The translations under genes and the position numbers were made by a program. A stretch of 64,000 bases of DNA from Bacteroidales bacterium (lineage in GTDB: Bacteria > Bacteroidota > Bacteroidia > Bacteroidales > UBA932): the NCBI GenBank assembly GCA_017429475.1, contig JAFROX010000001.1, positions 248,001 through 312,000 of the forward strand. The letters run 5' to 3'. Below are positions 53,840 to 63,911 of this stretch, piece after piece. Each line of letters starts with the position of its first letter. Position 1 is the stretch's first letter. Under the pieces are notes generated by a model. It was given only the letters and a program-made list of their open reading frames with translations, was not told the origin of the DNA and did not search any database.

Positions 53840-54760
53840 ATGAAGAAGATTCTGTTAACAATTATGGTTATGTTCTGCGCAGCTTCAATGTATGCGCAGG
53901 AGCAGCCCGCTGATTCCGCTGCCGTAGAAGTGCCCAAATACTGGAAAACTTCTCTGCTGACACAGCTCGGTTTTTCACAAGTGTCATTGATGGACTGGGC
54001 CGCAGGTGGTTTCGGTTCCGTTTCATTGAACTCCTATCTTGATTTCAACGCCAACTATGAGAAGAACAAGACTATCTGGAAGAATCGCGCCCAGTTCGGA
54101 TACGGCTTCATCCAGAATATGGGAGAAGGCTTCAAGAAAAGCGATGACCGCATAATACTTGACAGCAACTTTGGCTACAAAGCCGCTGACAAGTGGTATT
54201 TCTCAGTTATCTACAACTTCCGCACTCAGTTCACCACAGGTTACAAGAATATGAAGGGAAGTCCCATCGTTTCGAATTTCTTCGCACCTGCGTATACTTC
54301 TCTCGGTTTCGGTGTCACTTATACTCCAAAGCCCAACCTGACGGTCAACTTCTCTCCCTTGACCAGCAATCTGGTGATCGTAAAGGATCCGGACCTGAGG
54401 CCTATCTACGGAAATGCCGCCGACCAGTATGTAAGATATGAGCTCGGTGCGCAGCTGAAAGTGGACGCTTCGGTGAAACTCGAAGGATTCCAGGCAAACA
54501 CCTCTCTCACCCTGTTCTCGGATTACCTCAACAAGCCGCTGAACATCAAGGTGAACTGGGATGTGAACATCACCGCACAGCTGACCAAGTTCCTGGCCGT
54601 TACACTCAGGACCTACCTCATCTACGACGACACGATCCATCACATCGACAAGACCGATGCTGCCGGCAAACCGGTGCTTGATGAAAACGGAAACGTAATA
54701 AAGATTCCGGGAGTACAGTTCAAGGAAATTTCCGGCCTGAGCTTCTCTTACACGTTCTGA
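53840..54760 (+). CDS. DUF3078 family outer-membrane-like protein
   Basis: A 306-residue exported protein (signal ending SMYAQ) with the Bacteroidota DUF3078 pattern. LLTQLGFSQVSLMDWAAGGF begins the mature part; amphipathic strands and a C-terminal LSFSYTF with final Phe suggest a beta-barrel. Function unknown. The start at 53840 is chosen for the signal peptide. Its stop overlaps the tilS ATG (TGATG), so the two are coupled. Confidence 0.85.
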   Translation: MKKILLTIMVMFCAASMYAQEQPADSAAVEVPKYWKTSLLTQLGFSQVSLMDWAAGGFGSVSLNSYLDFNANYEKNKTIWKNRAQFGYGFIQNMGEGFKKSDDRIILDSNFGYKAADKWYFSVIYNFRTQFTTGYKNMKGSPIVSNFFAPAYTSLGFGVTYTPKPNLTVNFSPLTSNLVIVKDPDLRPIYGNAADQYVRYELGAQLKVDASVKLEGFQANTSLTLFSDYLNKPLNIKVNWDVNITAQLTKFLAVTLRTYLIYDDTIHHIDKTDAAGKPVLDENGNVIKIPGVQFKEISGLSFSYTF

Positions 54761-56079
54761 TGCCCCGTTCCCTTCAGGGCGAATTTGACAAAACCCTTCT
54801 GCGTCTTGCAGGAAAGGAAGGCGGTCGTTTCCTGCTTGGAGTCAGCGGCGGCATCGACTCCATGTGTCTGGCAGAACTGTTCAAGGGCAGCTCTTTGCAT
54901 CCGGTTTTTGCCATTGCCCACGTGAATTTCTCGCTGCGGGGCGAAGACAGCGACGGAGACGAGGCATTCGTAAAGGACTGGGCCGAATCCAACGGCATCG
55001 AATTCTTCACTACCCGTTTCGACACCAGGGCCTATGCTGCAAAAAAAGGCATTTCCATTGAAATGGCTGCCCGTGAACTGCGTTACGGCTGGTTCGGCAC
55101 ACTTCTCGACGAGCACGGTTTCGACTGGCTCGCCATTGCCCACAACCGCAACGACGCTGCAGAGACAATGTACCTGAACCTGCTGCGCGGCACAGGACTC
55201 AGGGGCATTTCCGGGATGAAGGAACTCAGCGGAAAGATTATCCGGCCGATGCTTTCATTCACGAGACGGCAGATAGAAGATTTCGCTCTGGAGAACAGGA
55301 TCAATCATCGTGAAGATGCCACCAATGGTGACAGCAAATTCGTCCGCAACCGCATCCGTAACGAAATCTTCCCTCAGTTCGCAAAGATCAATCCGTCTTT
55401 TATCGATACATCCAGCCGGGAGATGGCTCATTTCGCTGAAACAGAAGCAATCCTCGAAGAACTGCTCGATCAGAAAAAGGAGCAGTTGACCACCAGCGAC
55501 GGTGACGCTTTCTGCATTGACATCGACCGTCTCTGCAAAGAAAGCCATCCTCACTACTGGCTGTTCAGACTCCTGCAGCCATTCGGATTCAGCGACGACA
55601 TCCTGTGCAGGATCGAAACCGCGCTTGAGGGACAGAGCGGCAAGACTTTTTTCAGCAGCACCCACAAAGCCATCCGCGACAGGCAGTTTCTGAAGGTCTA
55701 TCCCATTGCCGAAACAGATCCTGTGCAAGTCGACATTTCTGTATTGGACATTTGGGACGGATTCAGCCCTTACTCCAAAGACGGCAGTGTGCTTTTTGTC
55801 GATGCCGACAAAGTAAACCTTCCACTTGAATGCCGTCGTTGGCAAGCCGCAGACCGCTTCAGGCCATTCGGGATGAAAGGATTCCGCAAGCTCAGTGACT
55901 TTTTCACAGACCTCAAGCTGGATCTTGAGCAGAAACAGCGTCAGACAGTGGTCACTACCATTGATTCCAATGGCGAAGAACAAATTGTCTGCATCGCAGG
56001 ACTTCGCATAGACGACCGCTACAAAACTACAAAAAGCACCAAGAGAGTTGTGAGAATCAGTTGCCGAGTTCAGAAATGA
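54760..56079 (+). CDS. tilS: tRNA(Ile)-lysidine synthase
   Basis: A 439-residue PP-loop enzyme that attaches lysine to C34 of tRNA-Ile(CAU), letting it read AUA. The PP-loop is GVSGGIDSMCL, followed by the TilS segment IAHNRNDAAETMYLNLLRG. The C-terminal TilS domain (WQAADRFRPFGMKGFRKLSD) is complete. It is essential in most bacteria. The start overlaps the DUF3078 stop, and its last 23 bp overlap recQ on the other strand. Confidence 0.93.
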   Translation: MPRSLQGEFDKTLLRLAGKEGGRFLLGVSGGIDSMCLAELFKGSSLHPVFAIAHVNFSLRGEDSDGDEAFVKDWAESNGIEFFTTRFDTRAYAAKKGISIEMAARELRYGWFGTLLDEHGFDWLAIAHNRNDAAETMYLNLLRGTGLRGISGMKELSGKIIRPMLSFTRRQIEDFALENRINHREDATNGDSKFVRNRIRNEIFPQFAKINPSFIDTSSREMAHFAETEAILEELLDQKKEQLTTSDGDAFCIDIDRLCKESHPHYWLFRLLQPFGFSDDILCRIETALEGQSGKTFFSSTHKAIRDRQFLKVYPIAETDPVQVDISVLDIWDGFSPYSKDGSVLFVDADKVNLPLECRRWQAADRFRPFGMKGFRKLSDFFTDLKLDLEQKQRQTVVTTIDSNGEEQIVCIAGLRIDDRYKTTKSTKRVVRISCRVQK

Positions 56080-58264
56080 ACTTGATGCGCACCAGCCGCA
56101 CCTCTTCCTCCTCAAAATCAGGACCGAGCTCCTTCAAAGCGTCAGACACGGAATCGCTTTGGGCCTCTTCCTTGAAATATTCGTATATCTCATCCATCTT
56201 GTCCTCATCGAGATTCTGGCGGATGTAATAGTCGATGTTGATGCGCGTGCCGGAATTGACGATACTCTCAAGTTCGTCGATGAGTTCGCTCATTTCCATA
56301 TCCTTGGCACGGGCTATGTCTTCGAAAGGGATCTTGCGGTCGATGCTCTGGATGATGAACACCTTGACTGCCGACTTGTTTGCAGCCGTACGCACCACAA
56401 AATCATCAGGGCGCATTATGTCGTTCTCTTCGACATACTTGGCGATCAGCGAGACGAACTCCCTTCCGAACTTGCGGGCCTTGCCCTCTCCCACTCCCTG
56501 GCACTTCTTCAACTCGTCGAGAGTTATAGGATACATAATCGACATATCTTCCAGCGACTGGTCGGAGAACACGATCCAAGAAGGAAGATTGGTCTTGCGG
56601 GATACGGATTTCCGCACATCCTTGAGCATTGCCAGCAATACTGGATCACCGCCACCGCTTGCCGGAACATGCTTGGGGCTGATGAGAGCATCGCTGTCGT
56701 CATCATCTTCTCCATCTACGAACGTGCGGTCCTCGGTGAGCATTATGGTGTACGGAGTCTTGTAGAACTTCATACCCTCTTCGGTCACGAAGATAAGGCC
56801 GTAGCGCTCTATGTCCTTGTCGAGCAAATGGAGTACCAGTCCCTGGCGGATCACAGCCGACCAGAACCTCGGGCCTTTCTCTTTTCCCGCACCGAAAAGA
56901 GGATGCTTGTTATGGTTGTATGACTTTATGACTGAGTTCGAAACACCCGACAGGATATCTGCAAGGTATTCGGCCTTGAAATATTCCTTCAGCGAAAGAA
57001 TCAGCTCCATAACCATATGCATCTGGTTCTTGCCGTCGAACTGCTTCTTCGGCACAAGACAGTTGTCACAGGCCGAACAGTTGCATTCAGTATAGTCTTC
57101 GCCGAAATAGTTGAGCAGTATCTTGCGTCGGCACTGGTTGGTTTCGGCATATGACACTACGTCGAGCAGCAGCTGCTTGCCGATTTCCTGTTCGGAAATA
57201 GGCTTGCCCTGCATGAATTTCTCGAGCTTCTGTATATCCTTGTAACTGTAGAAAGATATGCACTTGCCCTCGGCGCCGTCTCTTCCCGCCCTTCCGGTCT
57301 CCTGGTAATAACCTTCGAGGCTCTTGGGAATATCGTAGTGGATGACGAATCGCACGTCCGGCTTGTCGATACCCATTCCAAAGGCAATCGTGGCCACAAT
57401 CACATCGATTTCCTCCATCAGGAAGGCATCCTGGTTGTGGGAACGCGTCGCGGCATCGAGACCTGCGTGATATGGCAATGCCTTGATGCCGTTCATATTC
57501 AGAAGCTCTGCAAGCTCCTCAACCTTCTTGCGGCTCAGGCAGTAAATGATGCCGCTCTTGCCGGGATTCTCCTTTATGAACTTGACTATGTCTCTCTTCG
57601 GGTTTGACTTATCCCTCACTTCATAATACAGGTTGGGACGGTTGAAGGAAGACTTGAAAACCCTGGCGTCAAGCATACCCAGGTTTTTCTGGATGTCGGA
57701 CTGTACCTTGGGTGTGGCAGTAGCCGTCAGCGCTATGACGGGCGCCTTGCCTATCCTCTCTATAATTTCGTGGATACGGCGGTATTCCGGCCTGAAATCG
57801 TGTCCCCATTCCGAGATACAGTGGGCTTCGTCAATGGCATAGAAAGATATCTTCAATGTCTTGAGGAACGCTATGTTCTCTTCTTTCGTAAGGGACTCCG
57901 GAGCCACATAAAGCAGTTTGGTCAAACCTTCCGTCAGATTGTCCTTGACCACCTGGATCTGAGACTTCGAGAGGGACGAATTCAGGAAATGCGCTATACC
58001 CTCCTTGTTCTGGACGAAGCCTCGGATGGCATCGACCTGGTTCTTCATAAGGGCGATCAGGGGAGATATCACTATGGCTGTACCTTCCATACAAAGCGCG
58101 GGCAGCTGGTAGCACAGCGACTTGCCGCCGCCGGTAGGCATAAGCACAAACGCATCCCCTCCTCCGATGAGATGCAGTATGATCTCTTCCTGGAGGCCCT
58201 TGAAGGCGTCAAAGCCAAAGAAGCTTTTCAGTTTGGCATGCAGGTCTGCAGATGTGATATCCAT
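56057..58264 (-). CDS. recQ: ATP-dependent DNA helicase RecQ
   Basis: A 735-residue 3'-5' helicase for recombination and replication repair. Walker A is MPTGGGKSLCYQ, the DEAH box follows (YAIDEAHCISEWGHD), and motif VI is YYQETGRAGRDG. The zinc-binding cysteines (CRRKILLNYFGE, then CNCSACDNC), a winged helix and an HRDC domain (about 530-610) complete the core. A further C-terminal acidic stretch is longer than in E. coli RecQ, a form common in Bacteroidota. The start at 58264 (MDITSADLH) is preferred over 58285. Confidence 0.95.
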   Translation of the reverse strand: MDITSADLHAKLKSFFGFDAFKGLQEEIILHLIGGGDAFVLMPTGGGKSLCYQLPALCMEGTAIVISPLIALMKNQVDAIRGFVQNKEGIAHFLNSSLSKSQIQVVKDNLTEGLTKLLYVAPESLTKEENIAFLKTLKISFYAIDEAHCISEWGHDFRPEYRRIHEIIERIGKAPVIALTATATPKVQSDIQKNLGMLDARVFKSSFNRPNLYYEVRDKSNPKRDIVKFIKENPGKSGIIYCLSRKKVEELAELLNMNGIKALPYHAGLDAATRSHNQDAFLMEEIDVIVATIAFGMGIDKPDVRFVIHYDIPKSLEGYYQETGRAGRDGAEGKCISFYSYKDIQKLEKFMQGKPISEQEIGKQLLLDVVSYAETNQCRRKILLNYFGEDYTECNCSACDNCLVPKKQFDGKNQMHMVMELILSLKEYFKAEYLADILSGVSNSVIKSYNHNKHPLFGAGKEKGPRFWSAVIRQGLVLHLLDKDIERYGLIFVTEEGMKFYKTPYTIMLTEDRTFVDGEDDDDSDALISPKHVPASGGGDPVLLAMLKDVRKSVSRKTNLPSWIVFSDQSLEDMSIMYPITLDELKKCQGVGEGKARKFGREFVSLIAKYVEENDIMRPDDFVVRTAANKSAVKVFIIQSIDRKIPFEDIARAKDMEMSELIDELESIVNSGTRINIDYYIRQNLDEDKMDEIYEYFKEEAQSDSVSDALKELGPDFEEEEVRLVRIKFISELGN

Positions 58265-58336
58265 AAAAACCGACGAATATATCATTAAATGTAAGAAATA
58301 TCCCGTTTAATGACAAAAGAATTGAATAAAAATTAG

Positions 58337-58344
58337 TACTTTCG
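58337..58344 (+). promoter_or_regulatory. -7-like box for the FKBP-ABC operon
   Basis: TACTTTCG is one base from TAnnTTTG and is followed by CGCC, as at 20134 and 47415. It lies 38 bp before the FKBP ATG. Confidence 0.4.
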
Positions 58345-58382
58345 CGCCACAATAATCTGAAAATCAATTTTTATTAAATAAC

Positions 58383-59090
58383 ATGAAGTACATCAAATTA
58401 ATCTCTGCAGCAGCTCTCGCAGTCCTTATGTTCACTGCTTGCTGCGTTTCTGCACCCAAAGTTGATCCCCAGCCCAAATCTATAACCAAAGCCGATGTCG
58501 ACAGCGCCAGCTATGCACTCGGAGTATATATGGCACAAATGGTTTCCATGAATGACCTCGGCGACCTCAACCTGGGTCAGATCGTCAAAGGATACAAGGA
58601 TTATCTCAAGGACGCTGACAACTTCGACAACAGTTTCGTGAATGACAGGATGAATTCATTCATGGGCAAGAGAAGAGAAGCCGTAGGGCAGGAAAACCTC
58701 CGCAAGGGTGAAGAGTTCCTCGCCAAGATGGCCAAGGAAGAAGGCGTTGTCACTACTGAAAGCGGTCTTATGTATAAGATAATCAGCAACGGTAACGGCA
58801 ACTTCCCCACTTCAGAAAGGGATACCGTAACCGCCAACTACAAACTCTCTTCTGTCGACGGAGAACTCATCGAGTCTTCTGAAGAGAACGGTCCTGTAAC
58901 CTTCCCTCTTTCAAACGTAATCCCCGGATGGGTTGAAGGTATCCAGAAGATCGACGAAGGCGGCAAGATCATGCTCTACGTGCCCAGTGACCTGGCTTAC
59001 GGCGAGAATGGCCCGACCGGTCCTAACGAGACCCTCGTGTTCGAAGTCGAGCTCGTCGAAGTCAAGCACGCAAGCGAAGACGCAGAATAA
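58383..59090 (+). CDS. FKBP-type peptidyl-prolyl isomerase lipoprotein
   Basis: A 235-residue lipoprotein (lipobox MFTAC). The N-terminal helical dimerisation part (about 30-120, SYALGVYMAQM) resembles FkpA. The FKBP domain (about 125-228) includes DTVTANYKLSSVDGELIESS, VIPGWVEGIQ and YGENGPTGPNETLVFEVELV. It assists folding of periplasmic or outer-membrane proteins. It precedes the ABC exporter by 33 bp. Confidence 0.9.
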   Translation: MKYIKLISAAALAVLMFTACCVSAPKVDPQPKSITKADVDSASYALGVYMAQMVSMNDLGDLNLGQIVKGYKDYLKDADNFDNSFVNDRMNSFMGKRREAVGQENLRKGEEFLAKMAKEEGVVTTESGLMYKIISNGNGNFPTSERDTVTANYKLSSVDGELIESSEENGPVTFPLSNVIPGWVEGIQKIDEGGKIMLYVPSDLAYGENGPTGPNETLVFEVELVEVKHASEDAE

Positions 59091-59123
59091 CAAGCCGTAA
59101 GGCATTCATATTCAGCGGCCGGT

Positions 59124-60950
59124 ATGGAAACCTACAAGAGGATATTGTCTTACGCAAAGCCTCTGGGTCGATACTGGCCGCCGTATTTATTGCTCTCCAT
59201 ACTATCCGTCATCTTCGGCATCGCCAATTATGCCTTGATAGGCCCGGTGCTGTCGATGTTGTTCGAACCTGAAAAAGCTGCCTCGGCGACAAGCGCTCCC
59301 GCAGGCAGTTTTTCGCTGCAATATGTAGAGCAGGCCGTCAACCATAGCCTCAACGGCATCGTAGCCAGCAACGGCTTCCTGACGGGGCTGCTGCTTGTCT
59401 GCCTGGCACTCGTGGCCGCCACCCTGCTTTCCAACATCTGCCGCTACCTGTCGCAAAGAATATTGGTGAGTATGAAGACAAGCCTTATGTACAGCCTGAG
59501 GGCAGACCTCTTCAAAAAGATTTCCAGCCTGGATCTCGGCTATTTCAACAACCGCCGCAAGGGCGACATCCTGTCGAGCATCTCCAACGACGTCAGTGAA
59601 GTGCAGAACACAATCGCGGGAAGTTTCCATATCTTCTTCAGGGAGCCGCTTCTCGTAATCGGGTTCCTTGCAGCACTGTTCTTTATGTCTCCAAGACTGA
59701 CTGTGGTTTCGCTGGTCGCCTTGCCGCTCTCGGCAATCGTCATCAGCAGAATCACCGGCAAGCTGCGGCGCGACGCCGTGGAAACTCAAACTCTGATGGG
59801 AAGGATCCTCAGCCACTTCGAGGAGGCCATCTCAGGTTCACGCATCATCAAGGCTTTCAATGCAGAGAAGTATGTTGACAGCCAGTTCGACAAGGACAAC
59901 GAAGCGCACAGACGCATCAGCCTGGCCGTCTCAAACAGGCAGGAGCTTGCTTCGCCGGTGTCTGAATTCCTCGGCATCACGGTGGCGGCCATTGTCCTGC
60001 TGTACGGCGGATGGCTTAACTACCGTGGCCAGCTGGGAATGAGCTGGTCTGCTTTCGTTGTGTACATTGGTTTCTACTGGAGGGTTTTGGAACCTGCCAA
60101 GGCTATGGCCTCTTCTTATGCGGCCATACAGAAAGGTCTCGTATCCGCAGGCAGGATATTCGACATACTCGATGCTGAAAACGATATCAAGGAATGTGAA
60201 AGGCCCGTGATTCTGGATGGATTCAGCAAAGCGATAGAGTTCCGGGGCGTCAGCTTTTCCTACGGCAGCGAGCCGGTTCTTGAAGATATAGACCTGACCA
60301 TTCCAAAAGGCAGGACAGTGGCCATCGTGGGTCCTTCCGGAGCCGGCAAATCAACTCTTGCCGACCTCATTCCCCGCTTCTGGGACTGCGCGGATGGTGA
60401 GATTCTTATCGACGGACACGACATACGCACCCTCAGCATCGCATCTCTCCGTTCTATTATGGGTATCGTCACCCAGGAACCTATACTGTTCAACGACAGC
60501 ATCTACGGCAACATAACATTCGGGATGGAAGGAGTAAGCAGCAAGCAAGTGGAACAAGCCGCAGCCATAGCCAATGCCGACGGGTTCATATCCCAAATGG
60601 AGAAAGGTTACCAGACAAACATCGGCGACCGCGGAGCAAAGCTGTCCGGGGGGCAAAGGCAGAGAATAGCAATAGCTCGCGCAGTCCTCAAGAACCCTCC
60701 TTTCCTCATTCTTGACGAAGCGACATCTTCCCTGGACACCGAGAGCGAACGCCTTGTCCAGGATGCACTGACCAAGCTGATGTCCAACCGCACCTGCCTT
60801 GTCATAGCACATAGGCTCTCCACCATCCGTCACGCAGACGAAATAATCGTTCTCCAGAAAGGACGCATCGCTGAGCGCGGCACTCACGAGCAGCTGATAA
60901 AAGCGGCCGGCCTCTACAGTCATTTGTGCGAACTGCAAGCTTTTTCTTAA
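59124..60950 (+). CDS. MsbA-type ABC exporter
   Basis: A 608-residue half-transporter. A six-helix permease (about 1-340) with the IKAFNAEKYVD coupling helix precedes the ATPase: Walker A GPSGAGKSTLADL, signature LSGGQRQRIAIARA, Walker B FLILDEATSSLD and the H-loop VIAHRLST. It resembles lipid A flippase MsbA and multidrug exporters. The substrate is not certain. It is followed after 9 bp by the deaminase gene. Confidence 0.9.
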   Translation: METYKRILSYAKPLGRYWPPYLLLSILSVIFGIANYALIGPVLSMLFEPEKAASATSAPAGSFSLQYVEQAVNHSLNGIVASNGFLTGLLLVCLALVAATLLSNICRYLSQRILVSMKTSLMYSLRADLFKKISSLDLGYFNNRRKGDILSSISNDVSEVQNTIAGSFHIFFREPLLVIGFLAALFFMSPRLTVVSLVALPLSAIVISRITGKLRRDAVETQTLMGRILSHFEEAISGSRIIKAFNAEKYVDSQFDKDNEAHRRISLAVSNRQELASPVSEFLGITVAAIVLLYGGWLNYRGQLGMSWSAFVVYIGFYWRVLEPAKAMASSYAAIQKGLVSAGRIFDILDAENDIKECERPVILDGFSKAIEFRGVSFSYGSEPVLEDIDLTIPKGRTVAIVGPSGAGKSTLADLIPRFWDCADGEILIDGHDIRTLSIASLRSIMGIVTQEPILFNDSIYGNITFGMEGVSSKQVEQAAAIANADGFISQMEKGYQTNIGDRGAKLSGGQRQRIAIARAVLKNPPFLILDEATSSLDTESERLVQDALTKLMSNRTCLVIAHRLSTIRHADEIIVLQKGRIAERGTHEQLIKAAGLYSHLCELQAFS

Positions 60951-60959
60951 ATTTGTGGC

Positions 60960-61385
60960 ATGACAGACAAACAGACTCAATTCGACAAGAGCTACCTTCA
61001 GATGGCAACCGTTTGGGCCAAGAATTCATATTGTGTCCGCAGACAGGTGGGAGCAATCCTGGTCAAAGACAAGATGATAATCTCTGACGGATATAACGGC
61101 ACCCCCGCCGGCTTTGAAAATGTATGTGAAGACGAGAACGGCGTCACCAAGCCGTATGTGCTCCACGCCGAGGCCAATGCCATCACCAAAGTTGCTAAAA
61201 GCGGCAACAGCAGCGACGGTTCCACTCTGTATGTAACGGCATCCCCCTGCATCGAGTGCGCCAAGCTGATAATACAGGCCGGAATCAAGCGTGTCGTCTA
61301 CCACGACGAGTACCGCATCACAGACGGCATTGACCTGCTTCGCCGCGCAGGCATTGAAGTAGTGAAGTACGATTCTATAGACTAA
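60960..61385 (+). CDS. dCMP deaminase (ComEB-like)
   Basis: A 141-residue zinc-dependent deaminase. The metal-binding HAEANAITK and PCIECAKLI motifs are in register, and the RRQVGAILVKDKMIISDGYN start is typical. It would turn dCMP into dUMP for thymidylate synthesis. A late-competence ComEB name is sometimes used. It precedes the S41 protease gene by 3 bp. Confidence 0.9.
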   Translation: MTDKQTQFDKSYLQMATVWAKNSYCVRRQVGAILVKDKMIISDGYNGTPAGFENVCEDENGVTKPYVLHAEANAITKVAKSGNSSDGSTLYVTASPCIECAKLIIQAGIKRVVYHDEYRITDGIDLLRRAGIEVVKYDSID

Positions 61386-61388
61386 AAC

Positions 61389-62972
61389 ATGGACAAGAAT
61401 AAACTGCTGAGGACTATCCTGCTGGCAATTTCCATCCTCATTGCTGCAATTCTCATAGCAAATGCGATAAAAGGCAGACAGCAAAAAGTTGACGTCAATT
61501 CCATTGGCAGCGACTGGGCGAAACTTATGGTCATCCTCAAGACGATGGATGACAACTATGTGGATGACATCGACCACAAGAAAGTTACTGAGGATATTCT
61601 TCCGGCCTTGATGAAGGAACTGGACCCTCATTCAGTCTATCTTCCCCCTTCTGACCTCAAGGAAGCCGAGGAATCCCTTCAGGGAGGCTTCGACGGCATC
61701 GGCATCCAGTTCAACGTACCTGCCGACACAGCCATTGTAACAAACGTAATAACCGGCGGCCCTTCCGAGAAAGCAGGACTCCAGACCGGAGACAGGATCA
61801 TCAAGGTTGACGAAACAGTGATTGCCGGCGTCAAGATGGACCAGGACAGTATGGTTAAACTGATGAAAGGCCCCAAAGGCACCAAGGTCAAGATTTCAGT
61901 CAAGCGCAGCGGAGTGAAGGACCTGATACCTTTTGACATCACCCGTGACAAGATTCCCGTAAACAGCATCGACGTAGCTTTTATGTTGAACGACACCACC
62001 GGCTACATCAAGCTCTCGAAGTTCGCGCGCACCAGCTATTTGGAATTCCTCGAAGCCGCTGCAGAACTCAGGCTCAAGGGTATGAAGCGGCTCATCTTCG
62101 ACCTTCGCGACAATACAGGCGGCTACCTGGACCAGGCCCTTCTCCTCAGCAATGAGTTCCTCGAGAAAGGCGATCTGATAGTATATATGGAAGGCAAGCA
62201 CCGTGACCGCGAGGATATGTTCGCCGACGGGCGCGGAAGCTGCAAGAACATAGCACTCGCAGTGCTCATCAACGAATCCAGTGCATCATCGAGCGAAATT
62301 TTCGCGGGCGCGATGCAGGACAACGACCGTGCTACCATCTATGGAGTAAGGTCTTTCGGAAAGGGACTCGTGCAGGAGCCCGTATATTTCACCGACGGCA
62401 GCGGCATCAGGCTTACGATACAGAGATTCTATACTCCTTCCGGCCGTTGCATCCAGAAGCCTTATGCCGACGACTACGATTATGACATCATACACCGTTA
62501 CAACAACGGCGAGCTGTTCAACGCGGACAGCATCAAAGTCGTAGATTCTCTCAAATTCACCACCAAGGGAGGCAGGACAGTCTACGGAGGCGGTGGCATC
62601 ATTCCCGACGTTTTCGTTCCCCTGGACACCGTCGGCACCAATGATTTCTACGTGAAATGCAACCGTCTCGGTCTGCAGAACAAATATGCCAGCCGTTTCT
62701 TCGACAACAACAGCGCCGCACTGAGGGCACAGACCACTCTTGACGACCTCAACAAATTCCTTGACGGCAAAAACATCGAAGCCGGCTTCCTGCGTTTCGC
62801 AGCCGAAAACGAAGCCGTTCCTGCAGGTGACGAATGGGATAGGGCGAAAGAATACTTACTGCCCCAGGTGAGGGCGCTCATAGCCCGCTATTCTCCTTTG
62901 GGAGACAAGGGTTTCTACCCCATCTACCTGACGACGGACAAACTCATTACGATAGCCACCGAAGGGAAATAG
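61389..62972 (+). CDS. S41 family C-terminal processing protease
   Basis: A 527-residue periplasmic protease (CtpA/Prc type). An N-terminal membrane anchor (about 5-25) is followed by a PDZ domain (about 95-185, GGPSEKAGLQTGDRIIKVDE). The catalytic core has Ser in NESSASSSEIFAGA and Lys in GVRSFGKGLVQEP. It would trim or degrade envelope proteins from the C-terminus. It is 4 bp upstream of the GSCFA gene. Confidence 0.93.
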   Translation: MDKNKLLRTILLAISILIAAILIANAIKGRQQKVDVNSIGSDWAKLMVILKTMDDNYVDDIDHKKVTEDILPALMKELDPHSVYLPPSDLKEAEESLQGGFDGIGIQFNVPADTAIVTNVITGGPSEKAGLQTGDRIIKVDETVIAGVKMDQDSMVKLMKGPKGTKVKISVKRSGVKDLIPFDITRDKIPVNSIDVAFMLNDTTGYIKLSKFARTSYLEFLEAAAELRLKGMKRLIFDLRDNTGGYLDQALLLSNEFLEKGDLIVYMEGKHRDREDMFADGRGSCKNIALAVLINESSASSSEIFAGAMQDNDRATIYGVRSFGKGLVQEPVYFTDGSGIRLTIQRFYTPSGRCIQKPYADDYDYDIIHRYNNGELFNADSIKVVDSLKFTTKGGRTVYGGGGIIPDVFVPLDTVGTNDFYVKCNRLGLQNKYASRFFDNNSAALRAQTTLDDLNKFLDGKNIEAGFLRFAAENEAVPAGDEWDRAKEYLLPQVRALIARYSPLGDKGFYPIYLTTDKLITIATEGK

Positions 62973-62976
62973 TGCG

Positions 62977-63870
62977 ATGAATCCGCTGAAGCTTCATACC
63001 GAGGTTGAAACCGCCCCGCTGGCACGGCGTTTCGATGCATCTTCAAAGATCTTTGCCATCGGGTCCTGCTTTGCGGCAGAGATAGGAGAAAGACTCGGTC
63101 AAAGCGGATTCAGCATAACGATCAACCCTTTCGGCACGCTTTACAACCCAGCCTCCATAGCGGCAGCTGTGCAGAGACTGGCCAACCCTGCCCCGTTTAC
63201 TGAAGATGACGTCATCTATTCAGAGCCTCTGGGACGCTATAATTCTTTCTGGCATCACACCAGATTCTCCAATGTGACAAAAGAGGGATTCCTGGCGGGT
63301 GCCAACGAATCCTTGAAATCCTCTGCCGTGGCCTTTGCCAAGTCTGACATATGCCTGGTGACTCTCGGTACTGCCTGGGTATTCCGTCACATCGGTTCGG
63401 GCAAGATCGTTGCGAACTGCAACAAAGTCCCTGCAAAAGAATTCCACAGGGAAAGGCTTACAGTAGAAGAAACTACCCTCCTGCTCTCAGAAATGATCGG
63501 CAACAACCCGGACAAGGAGTGGATATTCACGGTCAGTCCCATCCGTCATCTTGCCGACGGAGCTTATGGCAATTCGCTCAGCAAAGCCACGCTGCTGCTG
63601 GCAACTGAGCGATTAGAGAAAGCCTTCCCCAACGTTCACTATTTCCCGGCTTTCGAAATAATGATGGATGAACTGAGGGATTACCGTTTCTATGCCGAAA
63701 ACATGACCCACCCTTCTTCTCAAGCTTCAGAGCTGATATTTCTCAGGTTCCTCGACTATGCTTTCAGTCCGGATGCAGTAGAAGCCGCCGCCAAAGCCCG
63801 CAGGGAATATCGGCGCACCCAGCACAGGCCTTTGCTCGATGGTCCTGGTTCCTTGAAGAATATGGCATAA
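62977..63870 (+). CDS. GSCFA-domain protein
   Basis: A 297-residue protein of the GSCFA family, named for its motif IGSCFAAEIG near the N-terminus. Other family segments are NPFGTLYNPASI and TVSPIRHLADG, with the C-terminal THPSSQA segment near residue 245. The fold resembles SGNH/GDSL hydrolases, but activity is uncharacterised. No signal peptide. It is the last gene of the FKBP - ABC - deaminase - protease run, ending at a strong terminator. Confidence 0.88.
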   Translation: MNPLKLHTEVETAPLARRFDASSKIFAIGSCFAAEIGERLGQSGFSITINPFGTLYNPASIAAAVQRLANPAPFTEDDVIYSEPLGRYNSFWHHTRFSNVTKEGFLAGANESLKSSAVAFAKSDICLVTLGTAWVFRHIGSGKIVANCNKVPAKEFHRERLTVEETTLLLSEMIGNNPDKEWIFTVSPIRHLADGAYGNSLSKATLLLATERLEKAFPNVHYFPAFEIMMDELRDYRFYAENMTHPSSQASELIFLRFLDYAFSPDAVEAAAKARREYRRTQHRPLLDGPGSLKNMA

Positions 63871-63897
63871 AAAAAAAGACGCCGAAGCGTCTTTTTT
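63871..63897. terminator. Bidirectional terminator after the GSCFA gene
   Basis: AAAAAAGACGC-CGAA-GCGTCTTTTTT, perfect stem with A and T runs, between convergent genes. Confidence 0.9.
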
Positions 63898-63911
63898 AAT
63901 ATGTCAAACTT